Source: Capitella teleta
Lineage: Eukaryota > Annelida > Polychaeta > Capitellidae
Assembly (NCBI GenBank): GCA_000328365.1
Contig: KB303819.1
Coordinates: forward strand, 105,852-169,851
Reading direction: 5' to 3'
DNA length: 64,000 bases
Positions 37,406 through 58,715 of the stretch are shown piece after piece. The position numbers and the translations under genes were made by a program. The notes under the pieces were generated by a model. The model was not told where the DNA came from. It saw nothing but the letters and a program-made list of their open reading frames with translations, and did no database searches. Numbering within the stretch: position 1 is the stretch's first letter; every line of letters begins with the position of its first letter.

Positions 37406-38615
37406 CTTTTGATTTTATGTGAAGCCCCATCTTTTTTGTCTTCTTCTGACCACCAATTTGGTTTCAAAAGTCACCACTCTACTGATATGTGCGTTTATGC
37501 CCTTAAAGAAATTGTCCGATATTACCTTTTGCAATCTACTCCCGTTTTTGCTTGCTTTATGGATGCATCTAAGGCTTTTGATAAGCTCAATTATTTTACA
37601 TTGTTTGAAAAACTTTTAAAACGCAAAATGCCTGTTCTTATTATTCGTATACTTTTTTACTGGTATTGTACACAGCAAATCGGGGTGAAATGGGGCAGCG
37701 CAATGTCAAATTATTTCAATGTTTCAAAGGGTGTACGGCAGGGCGGAGTGCTGTCTCCTGTTCTTTTTAATATTTATGTGGATGATCTGAGTTTAATGCT
37801 ACGTGACAGTCGTATTGGTTGTTTTGTTCGTGAGTCTATCTGTAATCATCTTTTTTACGCAGTTGACCTTGTTTTATTGAACCCTTCCGAAAAAGGCCTA
37901 CAAAATCTGTTAAACCTTTGTTCTAATTATAGCATATCCCATGACATTACTTTTAATCCTAAGAAAACGGTATGCATGCTTTTTAAACCTCGAGCCTCCA
38001 CATTTAAGAGGCATTGCAAAGTTTCCCTCGGTGGTAATGTTTTAAGTGTTACACCGTCATGTAAATACCTGGGAGTTTTTATTTCAGATGACTGTTTGAA
38101 AAATACTGACCTTGCAAGGCAGTTAAGGTCTTTTTATGTATAGAGCAATTATTTATCCAGATATTATAGTGCCTGCACTCCAGCTGTTAAGTGCTCACTT
38201 TTTACAACCTTCTGTGGTAACATATATTCTGACCACTGTTGGTCTATTTTTAAGAAATCGGCCATGAGGAAATTGACGATTGCTCTTAACAACTCATTTC
38301 GTCGCTTCATGTTTTACTCTCGGTTTTGTAGTGCCAGTGGAATGTTTGCATTTAACCATGTTAAATCTCTTAATGAAATTCTTAGACATGGTATTTTTAA
38401 CTTCCAGAAGCGAATTTTAAACTCCAGCAAAAATCTTATTTGTTCAATTTTATCGTGTACTGTCTTTAATTCATCTTTTTTGTCATCATTGGAAGTCTGT
38501 TTCATTTATAAATTGATGTGATGCATTGCTTATTTATTATTTTTTATTTTTATTTTCATCATATTTATTTATTTCATTATCATATGCATGTATATGGATT
38601 TCAGTCTGAAATAAA

Positions 38616-38616
38616 C

Positions 38617-38702
<86 letters not shown>
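38616..38702. repeat. (TTA)n microsatellite, tail of the LINE
   Basis: An unbroken TTA/ATT array directly after AATAAAC at the end of the LINE 3' region. Confidence 0.95.
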
Positions 38703-38703
<1 letters not shown>

Positions 38704-39459
38704 GTGTTAAAGTATTCATGCATGATAAAATGCTGAACCTCGCCGAACTAGCTAATACAAACAATACTGAATTCAGCTGTTAAGAACGAAAATTTCTGGG
38801 AAGCGTATTCTAGTAATGACTCATGGTCATCAGAGGCCATGTAAGTTATGGTCATTTCATATAATTATGTGTACTTTTTTTCTTTTTCTCAAAATGGCAG
38901 ACGAGGCGGCCGCCTCGACCGCCCTGCAGGGTGGGATCGGTTAGTAAAATGAGCCTCGTGCACTTACGGAAAAGATTAGATAGCTATGAATGATTAGTCC
39001 TCGATAATATTTCTAAGTAAACAATCAATAAAACACTCTTCGTGGCCACGCTAGACCCTTTATACTGTCGAATATTAGCATAAGCAAATAACTCAGTGAC
39101 ATTAAAATGTGTATGCACACCAAGGAAACCAAATGCAACGATCAAATGTGGTTCAAACTTGAGTTTAAATTTGATTGTATGAGTTCAAGGGTCAACTCTT
39201 GTCCTTCATCTCATAGAGTATTGACATTTGGCTTTCATTTTGTATCCAATAATTTGTAAGGCTAGTAGTCAACTGTATTTTAAGGTGAATAATGTTTGCT
39301 ATTATTGTGGACGAAATAAGTGTATAATTGTTATCAAAGGACGACTGAAATACTATTTTGTATCTTTCGGTCTTGATCGAGAAAGTCACTTTGAGGATAC
39401 AAAATGGCTGATATAAGAGTTTGTCGATACTCTACAAATGAAGTCGCTTTTTGGGAAAG
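38704..39459. other. interval upstream of SNX4
   Basis: It should hold the SNX4 promoter. An ATGGCAGACGAGGCGG sequence at 38897, and ATGGCTGATA at 39403, each open only a very short frame. YY1-type ATGGC motifs of this sort are common near metazoan promoters. No gene is seen. Confidence 0.45.
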
Positions 39460-42400
39460 ATGGCGGACGAAGACGTCAGTTATCGAGATGATTTGTCAGC
39501 TCATGACACGATAGACATCCACGATGATGACAGTCAGATGCCTAAAAGGGTGTGTGTAACCGAAATATTCCCTACATTTTGTTTGGTTGTAATCTTGATC
39601 ATCATAAGATGATCATGATGAGTGAGAGGTGGGCGTTACTGTTGGCAAGTGACAAGTGAAAGTGTTGCTCTACTACTACTAGTACTAGTACTAGTCTTAC
39701 TTAGTAAAGACTCTTACTCTGTTACTAGTCTTACTATTACTCTTAGTAGTTAGTAGTCACTTGTGACTTGCTATTGAATACTATTGGTAATGCTAAGTGG
39801 CTGGTTAGTAGTTAGTCTACTACGAACTAACTACTAAGTAAGTTTCTGAGTACCAAGTTGCTAGTCACTAGTCAGTAAGTCACAATCATGTACTCCGGTA
39901 CTGAGTGGATTTGCATATAATATATTGCTAATGTTACCAGTCTAGTGTCTGGTTGTGAATCTACCATGAATATATCACTATCATAGTTCATACTATGACT
40001 ACGTTTGAGCATAGAGGAAAAATAAGAGAGTGGATGTGTGGGTAAAAGCCTATGGGCCAATGGTGGTGATGTCTCTCGGCTTGAGAGCAAATTTTCTTAA
40101 TTGCAGGCGGCTAGGCTCGAGCGCCAGTTCCCGCTTAAGATGTGCTGCCCTTTACCTGGCTGAAAAATGACAGAACATTGCTGTTAACATGGCCATATAT
40201 ATCTATTTACTCCTTGTTATCAAAAAGGTTTTCATTTGTTAGGCAATTACTAGAGCTGTCTCCACGCCACAGGGAGTATTTGTTGTGTAAGTAAATCATT
40301 AGTTACGCTTGTTATATCATCGGCCACCCCTATTAAGAAGAGTCAGCCTGCATTATCGCTTCATCGAGTGGTGAGGCGAGTTTGCTGATAAGGAGCTTAA
40401 CAAATGCTTTTTAATTACTCAACAACTGGATTTGACGTGAGACAGCAAGCAATAGCTTAAAAAACGAAAACGTTTCTGATCATGTTTCACAAAAGTCTAA
40501 TAACTCTGCAATGATTTGATTTGGAATTTCATATTCTGGTTGGTTGCGTGTCTATACTTTGGAAATATTCACCAAACAAAATTTTTAAAATTCACCCAAC
40601 AATAATTCATGAATGAGGAATGATAATTGAATGATTGGCGCACTTGCAGGACCACCTTCTGCAATGGATGGAAATTTCCGTTTCGGAACCAGAGAGAAGA
40701 TCCGGAGGGTCTTCTGTCAAGATGCAAGACACGTACACTGTATACTTAGTGGAGACAAAGTAAGTAAAGGGAAATACTATGATAGCAATATGCATGATCG
40801 TAATAATTTGAACCTCTACGTTTCTCTTCCTCCCAGGATAACAGATCCAGAAATGCCTGGACACGGAGAGCCCCCTAGCTCCCTCTGGCGGAGGTACTCT
40901 GAATTTGAGCTTCTGCGTTGTTACTTAGAAGTGACGTATCCGCACATAGTGATACCGCCTCTACCTGAGAAAAGGGTGAAGATTACATGACGTAGCTCCC
41001 TATTGCGTCCTTAACGCTTGTGCTCCTAGGTCAGCCATGCATGGCAAAAGCTGCCAACCGACCGTTTTGACCCGGACTTCATTGAAAGGAGACGCGGGGG
41101 ACTGGAGGTAAATCATATGCGCATATACTCAAAATAAATCATGCAAATATGATGTTCTACAGAACTTTCTGCTTCGTGTTGCATCTCAGAGTGTTTTATC
41201 GAGAGATAAAATGTTGCATGGTTTCCTCAAGGATGTGAGTCATTAAGTTGATGACTAATTATTTTATTAATTAATTATAATTTATTATTCCCATAAGGAG
41301 GATGGTTGGAAGGACTCAGTGTACGCTACAGATTTCCAGAGCAAAGCGGATTCCAAACTCCGAGCTTTGAGCGCGCAATATCGGTTGAAAAACACCGATC
41401 GCCGTTTTGATGAGCTGAAAAACTACAGCAGTGAAGTTCAGACGTACATCAACACTATTCTGAAGATACGAGCCGTGAGTTTTTATTTCATCCTAAAATT
41501 TCATATTAATTCACTGGTTATCCCAAAATGAAAGATGGTTATGAGGCCTATTCACCTTCAGAATACAGACTTCTTCTTATAAAGTGTTTTCTTCTCGCAG
41601 CGCCTGGCTGATCGATTGTATGGCGTACACAAACTGCACCAGAACTACGGTCGCGTGTTCAGTGAGTGGAGCGCTTTGGAGAAAGACATGGCGGATGGCC
41701 TGCAGAGTGCCGGCCACTACATGGACGTGTGAGGCTGGTTAATTTATGCATGCCTAATTAATTATGCATTCTTGTTAGATACGCTGCGTCAGTGGATGTT
41801 CTTCTGGAGGATGAGGAGCAGTTTGCTGATCAGCTGAAAGAATATTACTGCTTCTGTGATTCTCTGAGGTTTTTGCTTGAATGTTTGTAACTTTTACTTA
41901 TTCTCCTGCGTCGTTCCTAGGACTTTGTGCCGGAAGCAGGAGCTCATTCAGTTGGATTTAGAGAAAGCGGAAGATAGTTTGGCCTACAAAACAACACAGA
42001 GGGAGCAACTGGTGCGTATTTGCATATTCATGAGCACTGATTTGCATGCGTTATGCAGGTGGACGGCAAGTCAAGCGCCTTCTCCTTCAGTGGCATGAAG
42101 TCCAAGCTGTTTGGCAGCGACACCCCGGAGCAACGTGAACAGAAAATAAAACAACTCGATGAGCAGATTGAGGAATCTGAGCTTCAGGTTCAACAGGCGA
42201 CGGAAGACGCGCAGTCAGTGTTCAAGTTATCTCTTCCTCAAATCCCATTATCACTCCAGAGTTACAAAATGATTGACAAATAAATGGGGTCTAATTAGCT
42301 AAGGTCTGTTATAATTATCCTATTGAAATCTTGGTTATTTTCAGGCATTTTGTGGATCTCGCATTGAAAGACGTCGAACGATTCCAGCGGCAAAAAGTGA

Positions 42401-42577
42401 AAGATTTAAAGGATATTTTCACAAATTACGCAATTCTACAGATTGACAGGTGCAAAAAGGTACGCAAATTACATTCATAAGATTTGAAGAACCTCATAAA
42501 TTTACTTATTTTCTTCTTTTTTTTTGCAGGGAATAAATATTTGGCAAAATGCCAAAGAATGCTTCACTAAAATGTGA
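39460..42577 (+). CDS. SNX4: sorting nexin-4
   Basis: Twelve exons join in phase: 39460-39549, 40650-40759, 40837-40975, 41030-41107, 41163-41234, 41298-41474, 41601-41728, 41779-41868, 41921-42011, 42059-42213, 42345-42459, 42530-42577 (430 aa; human 450). A short acidic N-terminus precedes the PX domain (about 36-150) with MEISVSEPERR, RRYSEFELL (85-93) and PPLPEKR, the phosphoinositide-binding hallmarks. The C-terminal half is the BAR domain, with YGRVFSEWSALEKDM, DGLQSAGHYMD and a coiled coil, and it ends in WQNAKECFTKM as in vertebrate SNX4. SNX4 binds PI3P on early endosomes, pairs with SNX7/SNX30, and recycles transferrin receptor, SNAREs and autophagy proteins. The start codon lies in AAGATGGCGGAC, a YY1/TISU-like context. 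Poly(A) AATAAA is at 42804. Confidence 0.95.
39550..40649. other. SNX4 intron 1
   Basis: A 1.1 kb intron. From 39668 to 39885 it is dominated by scrambled CTAGT, ACTAGT, TTACTA and TAGTTAGT units, a cryptic simple repeat. No gene is seen. Confidence 0.6.
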
Positions 42578-42803
42578 ATTGTTATGTAATTGGAGATATT
42601 TTCTTTTGTCTGTATATTTTGTTTGATGTCAAGAAATCATAATACTCTAGAATTGAAATAATATATGTATTTTGCTTGTTTATATTCTAGTCATTATTGA
42701 AATGTGGTTTTTCAAAAACGGTGACAATATGCTACTTAACAACAGTTACTATGGCAATTTATGATTGCATGTATTGTGTAACTTATGCGCTTGTTTGATC
42801 AGA

Positions 42804-42809
42804 AATAAA
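42804..42809 (+). terminator. poly(A) signal of SNX4
   Basis: An AATAAA hexamer 227 bp after the stop. Confidence 0.55.
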
Positions 42810-43284
42810 ATTTATCTGTAGAAATCTTTGAAGATGCACGGAATTTAAATTTTGCCGGAACCCGGAACGAGAGTCCCGGGAGGTTTGTACCGGCCGGAAG
42901 CGGACTGCAACCTGGAAAGAGAACCTCATAGGAGTAAAAAATGCCTGTAGTCAAAACGGCTGTCATCAAATTCATATGTAAGCTAATAACTTTGAATGAA
43001 GCAGCGACCATGGATATGTTTCATGCATCTTTTATCGAGTATTTACATTATTGTTGAATTTATTTTGATATTTGATTCATATTGATTGCAAGAAAAACCA
43101 ATATTTCCACATTGTAAGGCGGGATCTTTTGTCATCCGCCATGCTGCCAGCAATGGAGAAGGTTCTCTCGCTGTTGACGCTGCGGGGTGGAGCGCATAGG
43201 TAGCAGCGTTTTTGCGCAGCTAGCCCCGGGAACCTGTTTAATTAATTAATTAATTAATTAATGGCCTCTTTAAGAATGGCCATT

Positions 43285-44465
43285 ATGCGGTGCAGGGTGA
43301 CAGTGAATTCGGCCCGAACTAACTTTGGCCCATTAACTTCAGCCCATCCCATTTCAGCATATACTGATTTCGGCCCCGATTCGGCCCATAGTGATTTCAG
43401 CCCAATCTTCGTTAAGTCAGTTTTTCGTTTTCTCTCTTTAATTCACCTTTTTTTTCCCCTTCATAATGACAAGAGCGCCTCAGCTTTTAAATTTCAGTTT
43501 AATGTGTGGCATTATCACCGGATCTCCCGTGTTTACTGGTGTTGACTATTCTTAAAGATACTATTATAGTACTGCTTATTTATAATTCATGTAAACCGTT
43601 CATAGATTTCACATCGAAGAATCGTCAAGCTGTACATGCATGCCCTCACACTAGCGTACGTGCGTACATCATACGTGATAATGAAAGCGTGTGTATTTAA
43701 CTTTCAAAATAGCCGTCTGCTTTCAGCCATTTCAACAGTAATTAAACCCATTCATATTTTAGCGCTTCTCAATGTTATTAAGGACTCCGAATGGCGTGAC
43801 TACTAATTAATTAAGACATAAGAATTAAGTAATCAAAGAAAGGAACAAGGCTTGCCGATTATTGAATCGTCGAACGTTTCATTTAATTATTCACAACATA
43901 GAAATCAAGCGATGACAAGAGAATGAAGAATATGAATCTTCAAGGGCACTTATTAGTAATATAATTTCTTTAATTTGCACTTATTGTTTCGTGTTATTTT
44001 CTTTAAAGTTCCATACTCCTCTTTGTCATTTTCTGTGATTACTCATGCTCATTAATTATTTATTATTATTTGCTATATAATATTATGAATAGTTAATGAA
44101 ATAATTTCTACTATTTTTTATTTATATAAAACATATGTACATGCTCAGACGCGACTTTGAAAGAATGTGAATGCAGTAAAAACGAAGGCGAACCGACAGC
44201 AGTTAACTCGTCTGATCTGATATTTCAAACTTATATACTCGCATGAAATTAGGCGCATGCGTGGGCTCACGGCTACAGCTAATGTAACAGGGTTCAGTTT
44301 TTAAGTGGTAAGTTATGCATGCATGTAATATTGTCGAATAAAATGTAAATCTAAAATGGAGCGAATTCAATATGGGCCGAAGTCGATAAGATGGGCCGAA
44401 ATCAACCAGGGCCGAACGTGGGCCGAAGTCAATGGGCCGAAGTTAGGATGGTTCGAATTCGTGTG
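43285..44465. mobile_element. foldback/TIR element with iterated TTCGGCCCA arms
   Basis: The left arm (about 43295-43415) carries GAATTCGGCCC, TTTGGCCCA, TTCAGCCCA, TTTCGGCCCC, TTCGGCCCA and TTTCAGCCCA units. The right arm (about 44355-44460) carries the reverse units GGGCCGAA and GGCCGAAGT repeatedly and ends GGTTCGAATTCG. The arms are inverted relative to each other across about 950 bp of AT-rich, non-coding core. Such iterated sub-repeats in the arms are typical of foldback-type elements. The superfamily is unknown. Confidence 0.7.
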
Positions 44466-45248
44466 TATTCACATTTTTTAAATTGTTTCAACGGATGCAT
44501 TCATTTCTTTGGAAACTGTATAATATTATGTACCGACAGAACCAACTTCTCGAATACCCTCGTTTTGGCAATTATTTCGAGTCTGATTACATACTATAGA
44601 AATAATCCCTAAAAGTATGATCTTAACCTCTCCATACACTCCGTGGACATTCTCAATACAATACGCTTCACCCGCAAGCTGTGTCCAGTGCAGTTCACAC
44701 TTGAATCGTAGCAACTTCCTCAGTAGTTATTCACAATTAGTTATTTCATCATAGAAAGATGAAAAATACCCTCCAGCATTTGTTTGAGAAAAAGGACAGT
44801 GAGTATCCGCTGCCAAAATTAAAAAATGCCCGCTCATGATCTCATTGCTTTTGAACCATAAATCATAATGTCTCATTTTTCATAATCCAGCATTCCATCA
44901 TAATGTATCATTGCAAGTGGCTGCATGGATTACTATCCATCGAAAAACCCCTTTTTTGACCTATTTAATTGCTAATATCTATGTATCAGTTGTCCGAAGA
45001 GAAATGTTTCACGGTCCTATACTTGTAATTGTCCCTTCAATAGATTGTTCATTAATTTTATGAGCCGACGAGTTGTCACTCATTTGCCATTGCATTCCTT
45101 CGTAAAATATGAATAGTAAAACGTTTTCCGCGAGCATGCCAGTACGTGGCGTTTTCCTTGCTAAGACATCTATTATTGTTGATACACTTCTTTATGTCTT
45201 GACTGACAAAACTGTCTTGAGCATTTCATGGCAACACATGATGCATGA

Positions 45249-45595
45249 TGGGGTTTTACGGCTCCACCCAAACCAATAATTGAAACCATTCGGGTGATAC
45301 GGGCGCCAGAACAGAAGGCCCGGGACCGGGGTTTTTCCCCACTTTTATCGATAAATCCCTAGGGTTTTTTTATCCGGCATACCACCATAGACAGTAGTAC
45401 AAAGCGCCTGGCCTTGTTACACAGTTGGGCAGCACCGCAGAGTCACCGAACAATTATGACGGGTTGCAATTATAATTCAAAATCATAACGCCCTTGGCCT
45501 GATAGGGTCTCGAACCCGGGACCTCGATCCCTACGGTCGGCATAGGATTAATCGCAGTCAGCCGGTCAAATCGACTGATCTATTCGGTGCCCCTT
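45249..45595 (-). mobile_element. tRNA-derived SINE, copy 1
   Basis: On the minus strand the 5' part has a pol III A-box-like TAGATCAGTCGATTTG and a canonical B box GGTTCGAGACC. The body and a 3' end (GGTGGAGCCGTAAAACCCCA) match the copy at 46898-47223 over their full length with moderate divergence. A third copy is only a tail at 19582. Confidence 0.85.
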
Positions 45596-45955
45596 TCATG
45601 GCCAAGCACGGAATTTGTTATATCTTATAAGGTATTCACTGTATTGGCCTATATGCCTACAATATGCCTACAATATGCCTACAATATGTAAACACAAGCC
45701 ATCTCAACTACGCACCAAGTGCACGGTGTGTTATATAACACCTTTAACCAGGCACTTGACGACCTATGCACGTAAACTAAACACTCAAAGCGCAACTCAC
45801 TCCCGGATACTAGCTTGCATATTCCCGTCTCTACTTCCTGCTTAAATCAGTGTCAACAACAAAAAATTCTAATTTTCAGCCCAGACCGTCTCCAAGTGAA
45901 CCGTAAAGCTCGCTTTTTGGATACTGTATTGAATAAATATACTTCCTTGTCAAGG

Positions 45956-45990
45956 TATATAGACAGTCTATCAGGTGCTGTTATTCAGAG
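45956..45990 (+). promoter_or_regulatory. possible TATA box and initiator of the sushi/EGF gene
   Basis: TATATAGA at 45956-45963 lies about 30 bp before TTATTCAGAG (45981-45990), and the start codon follows at 46003. The spacing suits a core promoter but would give a very short 5' UTR, so a more distal start is equally possible. Confidence 0.25.
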
Positions 45991-46002
45991 AAGACTGAAA
46001 AT

Positions 46003-56170
<10,168 letters not shown>

Positions 56171-56430
56171 CCTAAATCTGATATATTCTGACACAAAAGC
56201 CATGCCTCAAAGCAGCAGTTACTAATTTTCCCAGAGTTATTTCTAACAAATCACACGATTAAAATGAGAACGCTTGGGTATAGGGTATGATAAATAAATA
56301 ATTAATATTATTAGTCCATCAACATTGCAAACAGGTGTAATTATATTTTTTGGATGCATTGAATGAATTTTAAATATTACCTAACTGTTTGAAACACACG
56401 TGTATGTTGTAACAGAATTTTCAAATTTAC

Positions 56431-56436
56431 AATAAA
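56431..56436 (+). terminator. poly(A) signal of the sushi/EGF gene
   Basis: An AATAAA hexamer 261 bp after the stop, followed by T-rich sequence. Confidence 0.6.
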
Positions 56437-56456
56437 GCTATTTTCTGACAAATGCC

Positions 56457-57147
56457 GTTTTTAATTTGGGTTTGAAACTTTGTTCAATGAAATTTTTCAC
56501 CGGTGTCTCAGTCGAAATGAAACATGAAAATAAATTAAACAGTGCTAATTAATGGATAAGATGCAACTAAATGACTCACCAATGCGCAATGATCTCCCAT
56601 TTGTGTTCTTAGACAGCTTCTTCTCTACTTGTTTATCATCCAGGACGAAATGGACACTTTGCACGTCGTTTTTGTCTGCAGCATAATCACAATAGAGAGG
56701 AGCAGAAGACTGTTGTACATTGCACAGTTATACACAGTCTTCAGTTACCTGTTTGGCTCAGTAAGAGAGCATTCGACTTTCAACCCAGGGAAAGAGGTTA
56801 GATTCCCCTCTGTGACTGACTACATGTACATACCAGCATACAGGCCTCTCTTGGGTCAAGACTCAAAATGGGGACCTCATAATCAAAGAAATAAGTATTC
56901 GGGACTCATTTGATGCTGCGTGCAGATTCCCAGATTTTCATTTTGTATAGAAATGGTGTATTCCAACAAAACGTCTCATTTGCTCGTTTTCGCTGTCCAC
57001 AATCAGGTTTACTTCTTTCATTCAAACTCCTCGATGGAAGAAAAATTGTGAGAAGAGGAAGAGAAGTTGGACTCTTCTCTCTTCCGACTGGAAAAAGATC
57101 AGTTTACTCTTTAAATTGGTATCCCAGTAATACTTGTGTTTGTATAG
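56457..57147. other. interval before the AGL fragment
   Basis: Non-coding as far as I can see. Open frames at 56629-56913 and 56910-57140 have no family match except where the latter runs into the AGL-like exon, so upstream debranching-enzyme exons could lie here in decayed form. Confidence 0.4.
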
Positions 57148-57613
57148 GATGCCATCTGCACTTTGTCCTGTGGCTTTCCCTGGCTGGCAAGGACATTAGA
57201 CTTTTTGCCAACAATCCCTCAGACCCTAAAACTGGTCCTAATCGAAGTTTGTTCCAAGAACTCTCGTGGGCAACATTGTCGGGTTCCGAAGGAGACAGCT
57301 TCAACATGTTTGCGGAAGTGTACCTCTCCACTGCTGGCTCACTCAAATATTTCTTCACTCTAGATGGAAGTTTGCACAACGTCTCTACTTACGCATAATT
57401 TGAATTGAATCCTGTTTCAGTTATCAACAGTCTCACCGGAATGGCTCAGGATAGTTTGCAGTGGATCCCATCCTGCCTTTTGGGCAGTTTGATGAGAAAC
57501 TCTCTATGGATTGCATCTGCTGTCAGACCATGCTAGCGAAGTCTCTCGGTCCTCTGCCGACCTGCGAGAGTCGTTTGCAGGTGGCGAAAGAGATTGGCTT
57601 CAAGAGTCACTTC
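57148..57613 (+). pseudogene. AGL: glycogen debranching enzyme (AGL) N-terminal fragment, broken
   Basis: Two blocks match the N-terminal region of eukaryotic debranching enzyme. 57148-57368 has LHFVLWLSLAGKDIRLF, SLFQELSWATL and GSLKYFFTLDG. 57418-57613 has AVDPILPFGQFDEKL, MLAKSLGPLPTCESRLQVAK. The intact enzyme has GGYxVVDPIL, but here a TAG stands where Tyr is expected before the VDP motif. The short gap between blocks ends in a good acceptor (TTTCAG) but lacks a GT donor in the right phase, so the intron is also damaged. The match stops abruptly at an AAAT array. The working enzyme is a roughly 1500 aa cytosolic protein, so this is a small dead piece or a stray duplicated exon pair. Confidence 0.75.
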
Positions 57614-57626
57614 CAAAAAAAAATAA

Positions 57627-57717
<91 letters not shown>

Positions 57718-57720
57718 ATT
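57614..57720. repeat. (AAAT)n microsatellite
   Basis: About 105 bp of AAAT units right after the AGL-like fragment. Confidence 0.95.
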
Positions 57721-57899
57721 AATGAAAAGGCATAGTAATGAAACCAAACCAAACAAGAGAACACAGATACAATTAGGAATAAACTGAAAAATCAAGCTGT
57801 ACAAATAAAATACATAACAGCGTCCGCTTCTGCAGCATCCAGTGGGCCCATAACTGTACGTACCCTCGCACATTCTCAACAAATCTACAGGACTGAAGA

Positions 57900-58715
57900 C
57901 AATACAATACAATCGACCATGCGCTGCTCCTTACTCGCCTATCTGAAATCGGCCTAGAAGGTTCTGCCCTTGCATGGGTGAAGTCATACCTCATGGAGCG
58001 GACTCAAGTTGTACGCATTGGTGACAAGATTTCTGAGTCTAGCGATTTGGACATAGGCGTGCCCCAGGGTTCGGTATTGGGCCCACTGTTTTTCTTGATA
58101 TACATGATACCTCTAGGAAGCATCATTGACAATCATGGAGTATTGCGTCATAGCTATGCTGATGACACGCAATTGTACTGTCGTGTCAATATAAAAGACC
58201 CTACCAAGCTGCAAAAACAGATCCGTGACATGGAAGAGTGCATTACAAGCGTTCGCTCCTGGATGAAGTCGAACAAACATAAGCTCAATGATGCCAAAAA
58301 CGAGGTACTTCTCATCTCCAGGCACGAGCCCCGCCAACCAGTTGAGATCCGGGTTGGCAATGCTGTGATCAAGCCTGCCTCTCTCGTGAAGAACCTTGGG
58401 GCATATTTAGTACCCTATGTACCCAGCCGCAATCTGCGTTCAGGTGACGACCCGTTCAAAGTCGTCCAATTGCGAACGAGGAACTCATATGGTGCTCGAA
58501 CTCTCGTGGGTCTCGGTGCACGCCTGTGGAATGCTCTGTCAATGAGCCTCCGTAATCCAATGACTTTCTCTACTTTTAAAAAGAACTTGAAAACGCACTT
58601 TTTTAGAATTTCGCAATGACATGGCTTTGTGAAGCGCATAGAAATGCATCATGCATCATGTTGCGCTATATAAAATAATAAATTCAATTCAATTCAATTC
58701 AATTCAATTCAAGAC
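57900..58715 (+). mobile_element. 5'-truncated CR1/L2-like LINE with internal deletion
   Basis: It begins at TIDHALLLTRLSEIGLEG and runs through the RT core (GVPQGSVLGPLFFLIYM and intact SYADDTQLY), then LVKNLGAYL. It jumps to PYVPSRNLRSGDD and ends WNALSMSLRNP, KKNLKTHFFRIS stop. About 130 residues normally found between the jump points are missing. The 3' end GCGCTATATAAAATAATAAA leads into an AATTC array. The reading frame is otherwise open, so this is a relatively young copy. Confidence 0.85.
58680..58712. repeat. (AATTC)n tail of the LINE
   Basis: Six copies of TTCAA at the 3' end of the LINE. Confidence 0.85.

Larger units (their letters stand above)
34770..38703 (+). mobile_element. 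CR1/L2-like non-LTR retrotransposon (LINE), decayed
   Basis: ORF1 pieces at about 34770-35790 (a short coiled-coil part, then DGIFVSRLRAGTTFNDM and ending in WPKGVIARKF) are followed by the start of an endonuclease (VRVTSFNCKN at 35890). A jump to its end follows (VLSSDHFPLAMS at 35990), so most of the endonuclease is deleted. Reverse transcriptase runs from about 36770: KMKRGKAAANDGL, NYRPIALSSA, FKSHHSTDMCVYALK, DASKAFDKL, GVRQGGVLSP. The catalytic YADD is changed to YAVD. C-terminal text FCSASGMFAFNHV ends near 38510. The tail is a TTA microsatellite. About 360 bp of foreign sequence interrupts the RT at about 37050-37405. Several frame breaks show it is dead. Confidence 0.85.
42810..46002. 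other. intergenic interval between SNX4 and the sushi/EGF gene
   Basis: It holds an AATT tandem run (43239-43260), a foldback element with iterated GGCCGAA arms (about 43285-44465), a SINE (45249-45595) and a three-copy 11-bp tandem repeat TATGCCTACAA (about 45652-45690). The final 100 bp should hold the promoter. Nothing coding is recognised. Confidence 0.5.

Noticed and set aside
34770-38703. An active or domesticated reverse transcriptase
   Set aside because: Catalytic YADD is altered, the endonuclease is mostly deleted, a second element interrupts the RT, and several frame breaks exist.
42840-43210. Gene in the GC-richer patches after SNX4
   Set aside because: Frames are short and without domains; the patch is better explained as old repeat sequence.
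45249-45595. A functional tRNA gene
   Set aside because: A and B boxes are present but no cloverleaf with paired acceptor stem fits, and the body continues as a SINE shared with a second copy.
57607-57912. Leu/Ile/Tyr-repeat membrane protein on the minus strand
   Set aside because: It is a translation of the AAAT microsatellite.
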